Source of the DNA: Acinetobacter sp. CS-2
Lineage (GTDB): Bacteria > Pseudomonadota > Gammaproteobacteria > Pseudomonadales > Moraxellaceae
Direction of reading: 5' to 3'
DNA length: 64,000 nt
Assembly: GCF_016599715.1 (NCBI RefSeq)
Contig: NZ_CP067019.1
Location: 3,162,001-3,226,000, forward strand
In this document: piece by piece, positions 9,317-18,495 of the stretch
Layout: each line of letters begins with the position of its first letter
How positions within the stretch are numbered: the first letter of the stretch is position 1
Translations under genes and position numbers: made by a program
The notes under the pieces: generated by a model
Seen by the model: only the letters and a program-made list of their open reading frames with translations
What the model was told of the DNA's origin: nothing
The model's database searches: none

Positions 9317-9652
9317 GCCAACGTTCGGTTTAATGCCAGTCAGTTAAGAAATTGACTGGTATTTTCTTTTTTAAATTCATGACTGTATTTGATATGTGGG
9401 AAAGTCATCCGCAACTGTTTGAGGCCGGACTACATTAAAAAATGATTGTTTCTGCGATAAATTTGCGAGTTGATAGTGGTTGACGAGTTTTGCGGATGAC
9501 AAATGCCTTTGGTTACTTTGGGCGAAACCAAAGTAACAGATGAGCTGCAAGGGTTTGATTTAAAATGGTAAGACTCCGCCATGAATCACTAAAAAGTTAA
9601 GGAGTTTATTTCTAAACTCCTTAACTGATCAGCATTACAACATTCAGTTGGC
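9317..9652 (+). terminator. Terminator hairpin interrupted by an insertion
   Basis: The left arm AAAAAAGCCAAC ends at 9322 and the right arm GTTGGCTTTTTT starts at 9647. They are perfectly complementary but about 320 bp apart. Joining the flanks across the inserted segment and removing one copy of a shared TTC gives GCCAAC-GTTCA-GTTGGC with A and T runs, a textbook bidirectional terminator between the hydrolase gene (plus) and dsbB (minus). Confidence 0.7.
9327..9642. repeat. MITE-like 316-bp structured element
   Basis: No coding capacity. The ends form imperfect terminal inverted repeats of about 22 bp sharing TAATGC and TCAGTTAAG, flanked by a possible 3-bp duplication TTC (9324-9326 and 9643-9645). 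Inside are a left hairpin CCAGTCA/TGACTGG, the inverted pair TCATCCGCAA (9405-9414) and TTGCGGATGA (9490-9499), the hairpin GGTTACTTTGG/CCAAAGTAAC (9511-9537), and a perfect 13-bp hairpin GTTAAGGAGTTTA/TAAACTCCTTAAC (9596-9625). It resembles non-autonomous mobile elements; the duplication length and exact ends are my reading. Confidence 0.62.
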
Positions 9653-9668
9653 TTTTTTATATACCTCT

Positions 9669-10193
9669 TTATTTTTTCTTGGCTGTTTTATTGGTCATCC
9701 CTGGATAGTGACGCAATAGTTGCCACAGGCTGATCAAGGCAAGTACGGCAAAGAAAGCCAATGACCATACCGGAAGCGATAGTCCAAACAAAGTCCAGTC
9801 AACCTTGGCACATTCACCCGAACCTTTCAGCACCTGTTCAAATACCGACTTTAACGGCAAAGTATCCAACCAATAATCTAAACCTGGACCACAGCTCGGC
9901 ACCTGATCGGGTGGCAAATTTTGCAGCCAGACATGACGTGCAGCCACCCCTGCGGACCAGAGGATACTAAGCGTACCCAACAAAGCATAAAAACGCTTAA
10001 ATGCATTTGAAATGGGGTTATGCAGGAAAGCGATCAGGGAAATAATCCCCAGCCCAATTAGACCTATACGCTGAAAAACGCAGAGTGGACAAGGCTCAAG
10101 CCCTTGTCCATGCTCTAAATACAACGCAAATGCCATCCCCACGACACTGGCTAAAAATAAAAAACCACTCACGAAGCGATAACTCCATTGCAT
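9669..10193 (-). CDS. dsbB: Disulfide bond formation protein DsbB
   Basis: 174-residue quinone reductase of the inner membrane that reoxidises DsbA. Four transmembrane segments alternate with two periplasmic loops. The first loop holds the redox pair in EPCPLCVFQR (Cys35 and Cys38). The second holds SCGPGLDYW (Cys101) and GECAKVDW (Cys128), the pair that attacks DsbA. All four essential cysteines are present and the length is typical. The short basic tail (NKTAKKK) is cytoplasmic. It lies 18 bp downstream of gshA on the same strand, so co-transcription is likely. Its DsbA partner is encoded at 42392. Confidence 0.95.
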   Translation of the reverse strand: MQWSYRFVSGFLFLASVVGMAFALYLEHGQGLEPCPLCVFQRIGLIGLGIISLIAFLHNPISNAFKRFYALLGTLSILWSAGVAARHVWLQNLPPDQVPSCGPGLDYWLDTLPLKSVFEQVLKGSGECAKVDWTLFGLSLPVWSLAFFAVLALISLWQLLRHYPGMTNKTAKKK

Positions 10194-10211
10194 GGCAAAT
10201 CCTCTTAATTT

Positions 10212-11789
10212 TTATCGATAATCGGCAAGATATTGCTCAAAACTGATGCTCGTATCTTGTTCCAGTTGCTGTTGCTGTTGCAATGACTGCCCCGCCAAAC
10301 CATCAAAATAAGCCAGCGTATCCGGGCTTAAAGGGTGCTGTTCATAAGTTGCTGCATGTTGCAGCGCCATCATACTGCCAAAACCCCATGTCCCGCCATA
10401 TTCCAAAGTATCGGCTATAACCTGGGCAGACAGGGTTTCATCTACTTCATCAATACGATTGAGCATGACCACCAGGGCTGCTGAATACATTTGGGTATCA
10501 TAAGTCGCATCCAGTAAATCAGCCCAAGGCTGCATTTTGATGACCTGCGCACGTGCCCAATCCTCAATCGGATGTTTCCCAGCCGCATCCAGAATAGCGG
10601 CATTCGGTGCACGGCCACGATTGACCACTTCGGCCTGATTACGCTCAATCCGTTCCTGTTCCGGATCGAGTAAATCCGGGCTGTCTTGTAGCAAGCAATG
10701 CAGTGCCAAGACTTCCAGAAATGCTGCCGTGTTTTCATCAATTCCGATTGGACTGTACGGATTGACATCGACTGCGCGCAGTTCCACATAACCGACTCCG
10801 CGATTTTGCAGTGCCTGGGATGGTGTTTCTCCTGCTTGAGGCACCTGCTTCGGACGGATTAAGCTGTAGTATTCATTTTCAATTTGCAACACATGATCAT
10901 TGATTTGAATCGGTTCACCGTGTTCATCATTGAGCCCCAAACGGCTAAAAGGTGCATAAGGCGTTTTCACGGCTTTTTGCAAACCCTCCAGATAACCCGA
11001 CAGGTTGTTGTAGTGAATACCCAATTGCTTCTGGGCAGAATTCTGATAGCCAAAATTGCCCATCCGCAGTGCTGTTGCATAAGGCAAGAACAGGGTACCT
11101 TTTAACAAAGGCAACAGATGATGGTCACGTCCGGTCATGAAGCACTGGCAGACCGAAGGGCTGGCCCCCAACAGGAACATCACCAAGGGCGTTAGACGGA
11201 TGAAATTACGGATCAAGCCAAAGTAACGGTGACTGCGATAATCCTGCAGACTGAGGCTTTTTAGATCTTCATTGCTTTCATGCTGTTGCAGTGCTTCAAA
11301 CAATTGATCTGGAAAAGATAAATTATAATGCACCCCGGAAATGGTTTGCATGCGACGACCATAACGTACGCCCAGACCACGACGATACAAAGTTTTGAAA
11401 CGTCCAATATTGGAACTGCCATATTGGGCTAGACGAATGTTTTCTTCATTATCATCCAGCATGCAGGGCATCGACAAGGGCCAGAGTTTTTCCCCATTTT
11501 CCAAATGACGGTGCGTAACGGCATGAATATCGGCCAGATAATCGAGTGCTTTTCCAATACTGTCTTGTGGAGGAGTAATAAATTCCATCAAGGCTTCGGA
11601 ATAGTCAGTGGTGATATGCGGATGTGTTAATGCAGAACCAAGTGCCTGAGGATGTGTTGCCTGGGATAAAAAGCCATTGCTTTGCATACGCAGGCTTTCA
11701 CGTTCAATACCGCGCAACATGCCCTTAAACAGCGAAGAATCCACCCAAGTTGGTACCATAACTTGAGAGGTCGATTCGGGTTGACTCAT
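10212..11789 (-). CDS. gshA: Glutamate-cysteine ligase
   Basis: 525-residue enzyme of the proteobacterial GshA type, joining glutamate and cysteine with ATP in the first step of glutathione synthesis. Landmarks are LRGIERESLRMQ near the N-terminus (Glu/metal site), ALTHPHITTDYSEALMEFITPP, the stretch RRGLGVRYGRRMQTISGVHYNLSFP and YVELRAVDVNPYSPIGI. Length is close to E. coli GshA (518). A TTG two codons upstream (11795) is in frame; I chose the ATG at 11789. The C-terminal part includes a glutamine-rich stretch (QQQQQ). dsbB follows 18 bp downstream. Confidence 0.95.
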   Translation of the reverse strand: MSQPESTSQVMVPTWVDSSLFKGMLRGIERESLRMQSNGFLSQATHPQALGSALTHPHITTDYSEALMEFITPPQDSIGKALDYLADIHAVTHRHLENGEKLWPLSMPCMLDDNEENIRLAQYGSSNIGRFKTLYRRGLGVRYGRRMQTISGVHYNLSFPDQLFEALQQHESNEDLKSLSLQDYRSHRYFGLIRNFIRLTPLVMFLLGASPSVCQCFMTGRDHHLLPLLKGTLFLPYATALRMGNFGYQNSAQKQLGIHYNNLSGYLEGLQKAVKTPYAPFSRLGLNDEHGEPIQINDHVLQIENEYYSLIRPKQVPQAGETPSQALQNRGVGYVELRAVDVNPYSPIGIDENTAAFLEVLALHCLLQDSPDLLDPEQERIERNQAEVVNRGRAPNAAILDAAGKHPIEDWARAQVIKMQPWADLLDATYDTQMYSAALVVMLNRIDEVDETLSAQVIADTLEYGGTWGFGSMMALQHAATYEQHPLSPDTLAYFDGLAGQSLQQQQQLEQDTSISFEQYLADYR

Positions 11790-12015
11790 TAACAATCTCG
11801 CTTATCGGAAGATAACTACTAAATAAAACTACTAAAATAAAATCATCAGTTTATATCAGTATAACGTGATTTTTGGCTGCTACATTACACCCTGTATAGT
11901 TTTCAAGCAAAACGTCAATTTTATTTCTGGCAAATTTTTATCACAAAGATACTGTATAAGACATCTGAATTTTGTGTTTGTATTGAATAATAAGTGCTAA
12001 GGATTTGTAAATATT

Positions 12016-12555
12016 ATGAATTATCCAGATGTTTTGGACTTTTGGTTTAATCCGGAAACCCAGCCGCTGTGGTTTGCAAAAAGTGATGATTTTGATGCAC
12101 TGATCAAGCAAAAGTTTTATGACATTCACCAAAAAGCGGCACAAGCCGAACTATGGTCATGGCGTAAAACGGCTGAAGGCCGCCTAGCAGAAATTATTGT
12201 TCTGGATCAATTCTCGCGTAACCTGTTTCGGGATCAAGCTCAGGCCTTTGCCCAAGACCCCTTAGCATTGGCTCTGGCGCAAGAAGCCATTAGCCTGGAT
12301 TTGGATAAACAATTAAGTCTAGAACAACGTACGTTTTTATATATGCCCTTTATGCACAGTGAATCGAAACTGATCCACGAATTCGCGTTAAAATTATTCC
12401 AACGCTTAAATAATCCCCTGAATCTGGATTATGAAAAACAGCATAAAGCCATTATTGACCGTTTCGGGCGCTATCCGCACCGCAATGCCATCCTGGCACG
12501 TAGCTCAACTGCGGAAGAGCTCGAATTTTTAACCCAACCGAATAGTCGTTTCTAA
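12016..12555 (+). CDS. DUF924 family protein
   Basis: 179-residue soluble protein of the DUF924/YchJ-unrelated TPR-like family, recognised from VLDFWFNPETQPLWFAKSDDFD at the N-terminus, the core ALAEIIVLDQFSRNLFR and the later FLYMPFMHSES and FGRYPHRNAILAR. The family is widespread in proteobacteria and even eukaryotes but has no established function. It is all helical by composition, with no signal peptide or membrane segment. It stands divergent from gshA with about 225 bp between them and is followed 51 bp later by a lipoprotein gene. Confidence 0.85.
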   Translation: MNYPDVLDFWFNPETQPLWFAKSDDFDALIKQKFYDIHQKAAQAELWSWRKTAEGRLAEIIVLDQFSRNLFRDQAQAFAQDPLALALAQEAISLDLDKQLSLEQRTFLYMPFMHSESKLIHEFALKLFQRLNNPLNLDYEKQHKAIIDRFGRYPHRNAILARSSTAEELEFLTQPNSRF

Positions 12556-12606
12556 ACATTTATTGTGTCTCCTCCCCACGCACAGTAAATCGTATGGAGG
12601 TTTAAC

Positions 12607-13158
12607 ATGAAGAACAGCATTATAGGTTTAAGTATGGTCATAGCCATAGCGCTGTCAGGCTGTGCAACCACACCTTCAAAACCACTGACGTTTGACCAGC
12701 TGGGGCAATTCAGCAATACGCCCCTGAATGCACAAAGCTATCGCATCAGTTTTCAGGCCCGTCCCAACATGAGTTTTGGGACTGCCGAAGAAATTACTCT
12801 GGTGAAAGCCGCCCAGACCACGGTACAGAACGGCTTCCGCTATTTTAAAGTACTAGATGATCCGAGTAACCGTAACCAGCCACCTCGTCAGGCTGTGGTC
12901 TATTCCAGCCCAATGTACTATCCCTATGGTTATTATCGCCGTTATCCCGGCTTCTGGCCTGACCCGTTTTATGACATGCCACACGTGGTGACTATTGACC
13001 CGGTACAGGTTTCCTATAGCATTGAATGTTATAAAGATCAGAAAAAAGCACCCGATGATGCCTTTGATGCCTATTTGATTTTAAAATATTTAGGACAAAA
13101 GTATGGCTTGGGCCCTAACGGCCAGGTATTACCACCAGTACCAAAAACAGCAAAATAA
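12607..13158 (+). CDS. Putative lipoprotein (CC0125/CC1285-like)
   Basis: 183-residue predicted lipoprotein. The signal peptide ends in a clear lipobox A-L-S-G-C with the lipidated Cys at residue 19. The mature part contains YRISFQARPNMSFGTAEEITLVKAAQTTVQNGFRYFKVL, reminiscent of the CC0125/CC1285 family, and a Tyr-rich segment (YYPYGYYRRYPGFW, about 103-116). GGAGG seven bases before the ATG is a strong ribosome-binding site. Function unknown; Asp is not at +2, so sorting to the outer membrane is expected. DUF445 follows after 30 bp, so the two are probably in one transcript. Confidence 0.75.
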   Translation: MKNSIIGLSMVIAIALSGCATTPSKPLTFDQLGQFSNTPLNAQSYRISFQARPNMSFGTAEEITLVKAAQTTVQNGFRYFKVLDDPSNRNQPPRQAVVYSSPMYYPYGYYRRYPGFWPDPFYDMPHVVTIDPVQVSYSIECYKDQKKAPDDAFDAYLILKYLGQKYGLGPNGQVLPPVPKTAK

Positions 13159-13188
13159 CAACAGTTTAGTAACCGACAGGAATCCTGC

Positions 13189-14496
13189 ATGACCACAGCG
13201 GAAGCAATCACCACACCGAGTTTGCAACGCAGTAAACGCTTTGCCACCATTGCCCTCATCAGTGCCATTTTGACCTGGTTGGTGTTAATGGTAGTGGCCA
13301 AACTGATTCCTGAATATGCCTGGCTGGTTCATATTTTCATGCTTTCTGCCGAAGCGGGTGTGGTCGGCGGACTGGCCGACTGGTATGCCATTACCGTATT
13401 GTTCCGCAATCCTTTTGGGAAAATGCCAATTCCCAAGTTTCTGCTCGACCACACTGAAATCATTCCGCGCAATAAGGCCAGGATTGCCGAATCGATGGGA
13501 CGTTTTGTACAGGAAAACTTTTTATCTCCACAAGTGGTGGAAAGAAGCCTGCAAAGTACCGATCTGAGTCTTGCGGTCGGACAATGGCTGGCAAAACCGG
13601 AAAATAACACTCAAGTGACCCAAGTCATTCAGCAAACCGTACCGAAGATTTTTGAATTTGTTGGTCAGGAACAGATTGGAAACTTTATTCAAAACAACAG
13701 TGTGCAATGGGTACGTAACACCCAGGTTAACACCCTAGCCAGTGAAATGCTGCGCGCGGTGCTGGAAAATGACTTCCATCAGGACGTATTGCAACGTGGA
13801 CTCGATTTGGCACATGAATGGATGATTTCCCATCCTGAACAAGCCCATGAAATGACGCGCCGGCTTTTCAAAGAATTAGGCGTGTGGAAACTGGCCAAAG
13901 GCGCCAGCTGGATTGGGATTGATGTACAGCAACGCACCATCGATTCACTGATTGAACGGGTGGAATCCATGCTGGCCGATCCGCAGCATCCCTGGCGGCA
14001 AAAAATTGAGCAGATGGGGCAGCAGCTGATGCTGGAACTGGCTGATAGTGAAAGTGAGGCCAGTGAACGGTTAAACCGCACCAAAGATGCCCTGCTAGAT
14101 AGCCCTCAGGTACTGAATTTTATCAGTGGTGCCGTAGTGATCCTCTGTGATGCCATTAAAGCAGACTTGCTCAAACCCGATTCAGGCATTGCACAAAATC
14201 TGCGTGTTGCGATTCAACAGGTCGGGGAAAATATCATTTCCAATCCGGCAGTACGTCAATTGCTGAATGAACGAATGAGTGGGCTTGCCGTCAATTTGAG
14301 TGATCAATACAGTGAAAAAGTGATCCGTTTTATTAGCGAACGCATTCATGAATGGGATTCGCGCGAAATGATCGATAAAATTGAAAATGAAGTCGGTGGC
14401 GATTTACATATGATCCGAGTCAATGGGGTTGTAGTCGGTGCATTTATCGGTTTGGTGCTGGGGATAATCCGTGCCTTGGTGGATGTATTGCTTTAA
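13189..14496 (+). CDS. DUF445 family membrane protein
   Basis: 435-residue protein of the DUF445 (YjiN-like) family. One or two transmembrane segments lie at the N-terminus (FATIALISAILTWLVLMVVA), then the conserved GVVGGLADWYAITVLFRNPFGKMPIPK. A long helical soluble region follows, with a C-terminal hydrophobic segment VVVGAFIGLVLGIIRALVDVLL. It is probably anchored in the inner membrane at both ends. No enzymatic function is established for the family. It is close behind the lipoprotein gene and followed by a 317-bp gap. Confidence 0.87.
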   Translation: MTTAEAITTPSLQRSKRFATIALISAILTWLVLMVVAKLIPEYAWLVHIFMLSAEAGVVGGLADWYAITVLFRNPFGKMPIPKFLLDHTEIIPRNKARIAESMGRFVQENFLSPQVVERSLQSTDLSLAVGQWLAKPENNTQVTQVIQQTVPKIFEFVGQEQIGNFIQNNSVQWVRNTQVNTLASEMLRAVLENDFHQDVLQRGLDLAHEWMISHPEQAHEMTRRLFKELGVWKLAKGASWIGIDVQQRTIDSLIERVESMLADPQHPWRQKIEQMGQQLMLELADSESEASERLNRTKDALLDSPQVLNFISGAVVILCDAIKADLLKPDSGIAQNLRVAIQQVGENIISNPAVRQLLNERMSGLAVNLSDQYSEKVIRFISERIHEWDSREMIDKIENEVGGDLHMIRVNGVVVGAFIGLVLGIIRALVDVLL

Positions 14497-14813
14497 AGAT
14501 CTGTTCAAAATCAATAAAGCCTATTCATCAAAGCAACTGGTCTGGACTAAGAACTGATTCACTTCGATGAATTGGGAGCAGAAAGATTAACCCGTTTGTC
14601 TGTTAATTTACGCACCAAAGGCAACAGGGTTAGCACAATGGGAAAAGCAAAAGCCTAGAAAATCCTGCTTTTTTGAATCTTTTGCAGAATTTTCCTGCTT
14701 CAATTCTGCGTTAGTTGTCGGACAAGATTCATTCAATACAAATGCATTCACCTAAAGACCACGAAATTTGCTATATTTGCTGTTTTTCTGCGACATTTAT
14801 TTTTCGACTGATT
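14497..14813. other. Intergenic region with a possible decayed gene fragment
   Basis: 317 bp before argS. On the minus strand, 14559-14657 reads as about 32 codons of hydrophobic then basic sequence (PIVLTLLPLVRKLTDKRVN) ending at a stop, like the C-terminus of a membrane protein, but there is no start. It may be a gene remnant. The rest presumably holds the argS promoter. Confidence 0.35.
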
Positions 14814-16604
14814 ATGAATACGGCAATCCAAGCAGCTCTCGATCATGCAGTGCAATCTCTTCAAGCTGAAGGTGTACTTCCATCCGACTGGAATAACAGC
14901 GGTCATTTAACGCGAACCAAAGACCGAAGCCACGGTGACTTCGCTTCGAATATTGCCATGATTGGTTCTAAAGCTGCGGGTATGAAGCCTCGTGATCTTG
15001 CAGAAAAAATTCTTGCTGCATTGCCTGAAGTAGCAGACATCAGCAAAGCAGAAATTGCGGGTCCCGGCTTTATCAACTTCTTTTTAAATGCCGACCAACG
15101 CTTTGCTGTTTTAGACCAGATTCAAGCACAAAAAAATCAATTTGGTCGTACTCAAGCTAATGGTGAAAAACGCGTTCAAGTCGAATTTGTTTCAGCAAAC
15201 CCGACTTCTAGCCTGCACGTTGGTCATGGTCGGGGTGCAGCCTATGGCATGACCGTTGCCAACCTGCTTGAAGCAACCGGTGCCAAAGTTGACCGTGAAT
15301 ATTATGTCAATGATGCTGGCCGTCAAATGGACATTCTGGCGACCTCTACATACCTTCGTTATTTAGAGCTTACGGGTCAAACCTTAGTCTTCCCTAAAAA
15401 TGCTTATCAGGGCGACTACGTTAAAGAAATCGCGCAAAGCATCATCGACCAGGATGGTGAAGCTTATGTACGTCCGGTTGCAGACGTATATAAAGATGTA
15501 CCTGAAGATATTCAATACGCTGAAGAACTGGATGCTGAGGGCAACAAAGTAGTGTTATCCGGTGATAAAGAAAAACACATCGATGGCTTGATTCATAATT
15601 CTCAAGCGTTGATTGGCGAAGGCTACCGCGTATTCCATCAAGCGGCATTAAAAGCGATTCTTGATGACATTAAAGATGACCTGGGCGAATTTGGTGTGAC
15701 CTTCAATCAATGGTTCAGTGAAGCATCTTTAACTGAAAAAATTGAAGAAGCGCTACAAACTTTAGATCAACGTGGATTCCTATACGAACAAGATGGCAAC
15801 ATCTGGTTTAAATCGACTGAATTTGGCGATGAAAAAGACCGCGTAGTGAAACGCCGTAATGGTCAAACCACTTACTTTGCCTCTGACATTGCTTACCACC
15901 TGAATAAATTACAACGTGGCTATACCGATATCGTCGATATCTGGGGTTCAGACCACCACGGTTATATCGCGCGTGTTAAAGCAGCGATTGACGCCATGGG
16001 TTATGACTCGAAAAAATTGACGGTGCTTTTGGTTCAGTTCGTGAGCTTGTGGCGTGGTGGCGAGATGGTGCAAATGTCATCCCGTTCAGGTCAGTTCGTG
16101 ACTTTACGTGACCTGCGTAAAGAAGTCGGCAACGATGCAGCACGTTTCTACTACGTGATGCGTAAGTCTGAACAGCACATTGACTTTGACTTGGACCTTG
16201 CTGTTTCTCAAAGTAAAGACAATGCCGTGTATTACATTCAGTATGCACATGCCCGTATCTGCCGTATGCTAGAAAAAGCGGTTACAACAAGTGTGAACTT
16301 TGATGCTGCGAATGCACGTCAATTTGCGGCGAAACTGGCGCTGGATGCAGAAACAGAAATTCTGGCCAAACTTGCAGCCTACCCTGAGATCGTGATTCGC
16401 GCAGCCAACAGTTATGAACCGCATCAAGTCGGTAACTATCTGAAAGAATTGGCAGCATTATTCCACGGTTGGTATAATGAGCATAAAGTACTCAATGATG
16501 ATGCTGAACTTACACAAGCCCGTTTATTGCTTTCAGTAAACGTACAACAGGTTTTACGTAATGGTTTAGAATTATTAGGTGTATCTGCTCCTGAGGCGAT
16601 GTAA
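14814..16604 (+). CDS. argS: Arginine--tRNA ligase
   Basis: 596-residue class I synthetase charging tRNA-Arg. It has the N-terminal additional domain (TRTKDRSHGDFASNIAM), the HIGH-type motif in SANPTSSLHVGHGRGA, and EYYVNDAGRQMD. The C-terminal anticodon-binding helices include AVYYIQYAHARICRM. As usual in ArgRS, a canonical KMSKS is lacking; the corresponding place reads MSSRSGQFVTLRDL. The frame extends to a TTG at 14715, but the added 33 residues are Cys-rich and unlike the family, so the ATG at 14814 is the start. The gene stands 225 bp before the SPOR-protein gene. Confidence 0.96.
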   Translation: MNTAIQAALDHAVQSLQAEGVLPSDWNNSGHLTRTKDRSHGDFASNIAMIGSKAAGMKPRDLAEKILAALPEVADISKAEIAGPGFINFFLNADQRFAVLDQIQAQKNQFGRTQANGEKRVQVEFVSANPTSSLHVGHGRGAAYGMTVANLLEATGAKVDREYYVNDAGRQMDILATSTYLRYLELTGQTLVFPKNAYQGDYVKEIAQSIIDQDGEAYVRPVADVYKDVPEDIQYAEELDAEGNKVVLSGDKEKHIDGLIHNSQALIGEGYRVFHQAALKAILDDIKDDLGEFGVTFNQWFSEASLTEKIEEALQTLDQRGFLYEQDGNIWFKSTEFGDEKDRVVKRRNGQTTYFASDIAYHLNKLQRGYTDIVDIWGSDHHGYIARVKAAIDAMGYDSKKLTVLLVQFVSLWRGGEMVQMSSRSGQFVTLRDLRKEVGNDAARFYYVMRKSEQHIDFDLDLAVSQSKDNAVYYIQYAHARICRMLEKAVTTSVNFDAANARQFAAKLALDAETEILAKLAAYPEIVIRAANSYEPHQVGNYLKELAALFHGWYNEHKVLNDDAELTQARLLLSVNVQQVLRNGLELLGVSAPEAM

Positions 16605-16829
16605 GCACAACAAGGTTTTGCATCGCCGCAAGACCGAAAGCTATGCTTGAAGTGGCGATGTAATAATTAATGCCCGTGTGCAGCAATGTTACTCGCAGCA
16701 AAAGTCATGTTTGTGATCATCTAAACTTAGTTAATGATTTATAGACAATAGGGTAAATAAGGTGTTATCTAAAAATAATACCTTGTTTTAAATAGATTTA
16801 AATTAAAAATAATACACGAGGAATCCCAC

Positions 16830-17441
16830 GTGTTTGGAAAAACGCAGCGCGGTGTCTCTGAGCGACCGAATAAGCCGAAAAAGCCATTGATTCCTGCATG
16901 GCTGGGAACGCTGGTGGTTATTTTAATTGTGTTGAGTTTTGCCGTAGCTTTGATGCTGTGGAAACCGTGGGCACCGGTTAAACCGAAAAATCAGATCAGT
17001 TCTGAACATTATCAGGAAGATACCAACAAGGACTATCGTTTCTACGATTTATTGCCACAACAACAAGTGACACCCATTCCAGATCAGGCAGTTCCTGAAA
17101 CTAAAAATTCAGAAACTGTAGTGATTGTTGAAGCTCCAGAAACAGAAACGGCTCCTCCGGCTGAAACAGCCGAGCCAGGTCTGGAAAGTTCTGAAGCACC
17201 TGTTGCCCACCAGCCAAGTTATATTTTGCAGGTGCGTAGCTATCCCGATCCAGATAGTGCCGATGCACGCCGTGCCGAAATTATCCTGAATGGTCTGTCT
17301 GCAGATGTAGTGAAATCGGTTGAAGGCGGTCAAACCTGGTACCGGGTAATTTCTGGGCCTTATGATTCTCAGGAAGCTGCCATGATTGCACAGCAAACCT
17401 TGCAACGCAGTGGTATTGATTCGATTGTGGTGAAACGTTAA
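16830..17441 (+). CDS. SPOR-domain cell-division protein (FtsN-like)
   Basis: 203-residue bitopic membrane protein. It has a basic cytoplasmic N-terminus (residues 1-22) and one transmembrane helix (about 23-45). A Pro/Glu-rich periplasmic linker with ETETAPPAETAEP follows, and then a C-terminal SPOR domain (about 130-203: SYILQVRSYPDPDSADARRAEIILNGL ... TWYRVISGPYDSQEAAMIAQQ). SPOR domains bind denuded septal glycan. Position after argS and topology suggest FtsN; I leave the symbol blank because other SPOR proteins share this layout. It starts with GTG, set by GAGGA seven to eight bases upstream. A strong terminator follows. Confidence 0.82.
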   Translation: MFGKTQRGVSERPNKPKKPLIPAWLGTLVVILIVLSFAVALMLWKPWAPVKPKNQISSEHYQEDTNKDYRFYDLLPQQQVTPIPDQAVPETKNSETVVIVEAPETETAPPAETAEPGLESSEAPVAHQPSYILQVRSYPDPDSADARRAEIILNGLSADVVKSVEGGQTWYRVISGPYDSQEAAMIAQQTLQRSGIDSIVVKR

Positions 17442-17453
17442 TTTTTAGACATT

Positions 17454-17482
17454 AAAAAGCGCCTCAAATGAGGCGCTTTTTT
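17454..17482 (+). terminator. Intrinsic terminator after the SPOR-protein gene
   Basis: AAAAAGCGCCTC-AAAT-GAGGCGCTTTTTT: an 8-bp GC-rich stem with a T run, 13 bp after the stop. Confidence 0.92.
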
Positions 17483-17517
17483 ATTTTGACCGTCCTAAAT
17501 CCTTTCCTTGATGAAAC

Positions 17518-17632
17518 ATCCCCCTTAACAAAGGAGGACTGAGGGGGATTGATATAATTCAAGAGGTAAAATAATCCCTCCCTTACGCACTCGAAATATA
17601 TTTCGAGGATGCTCACCTTTAAAAAAGGGGAG
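17518..17632. repeat. Palindromic intergenic repeat
   Basis: Non-coding segment between two convergent genes with nested symmetry: ATCCCCCT (17518-17525) pairs with AGGGGGAT (17542-17549). A palindrome CTCGAAATATATTTCGAG lies at 17590-17607. CCTCCC near 17577-17583 pairs with GGGGAGG at 17627-17633. It resembles the CCCCCT/AGGGGG palindromic repeats common in gammaproteobacterial intergenic regions. No ORF. Confidence 0.5.
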
Positions 17633-17643
17633 GCTAAAAGCAT

Positions 17644-18495
17644 TTAAATCGTATGCCCCAACGCTTCGCCCATCATCACAACAGAATTGGCTTTAAATGC
17701 AGCATCCCAGGCCATTTTATCTTTTTCAAATAAAATCACAGCAGTTGATCCTAAATAGAAACGGCCCAACTCTGCCCCTTTTTCAAGGAACAGATTGTGC
17801 TGGTTCAATTCCAAATGCCCCGTCGGTTTCACCTTACCCGTTGCCACAGTTTCAATACCCGCAACAATCATGGCACCAACCAAAACCACCGCCATACGCC
17901 CCAGCTCAGTATCAAACAGACACACCATCCGTTCATTACGCGCAAACAGACCCGGAATATTTTCTGCAGTGGTTTGGTTGACCGAGAACAATTCCCCTGG
18001 AACATACAAGGTTTCAGTCAAAGTCCCGGCAAAAGGCATATGCACACGGTGATAATCTTTAGGTGATAAATACACTGTAGCAAAATGACCATTTTTAAAC
18101 GGTTCGGCCAATTGCGGATCGGCAATCAGTTTTTCCACCGAAAAGCTTTGCCCTTTGGCCTGAAAAATATCGCCTTCTTCAATTTTACCCAATTGTGAAA
18201 TGGCACCGTCGGCAGGCGACACAATACTATGCGGATCGGTATCGATTTGACGTACACCCTCTTTTAAAGAGCGGGTAAAAAATTCGTTAAATGATTTAAA
18301 TTTCAATGCATTGCTTTGTTCAGCAATCGACATATCAATTCCATACTGGGCTTTAAAAGCCTGAATCACGGTATTTTTGATAATCGGATGTTCACTGGCA
18401 GCCAGTTTACCCACGACACGTGATAATTGGTGTTGTGGCACAACACGTTGTGCTTGAATAAAAATTTGTTTTTTTAAACGTGATGCGAAGCTCAA
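17644..18495 (-). CDS. psd: Phosphatidylserine decarboxylase
   Basis: 283-residue inner-membrane enzyme making phosphatidylethanolamine from phosphatidylserine. The proenzyme cleaves itself at LGST (residues 248-251), with Ser250 becoming the pyruvoyl group. Other family motifs are [19 protein letters not shown], the catalytic His segment [11 protein letters not shown], and GELFSVN. The frame continues upstream to 18543, but the TTG at 18495 has GGAGAG eight bases before it and yields [11 protein letters not shown], the usual start. The TTG overlaps the stop of the rhodanese gene as TTGA, implying translational coupling. Confidence 0.94.
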   Translation of the reverse strand: MSFASRLKKQIFIQAQRVVPQHQLSRVVGKLAASEHPIIKNTVIQAFKAQYGIDMSIAEQSNALKFKSFNEFFTRSLKEGVRQIDTDPHSIVSPADGAISQLGKIEEGDIFQAKGQSFSVEKLIADPQLAEPFKNGHFATVYLSPKDYHRVHMPFAGTLTETLYVPGELFSVNQTTAENIPGLFARNERMVCLFDTELGRMAVVLVGAMIVAGIETVATGKVKPTGHLELNQHNLFLEKGAELGRFYLGSTAVILFEKDKMAWDAAFKANSVVMMGEALGHTI

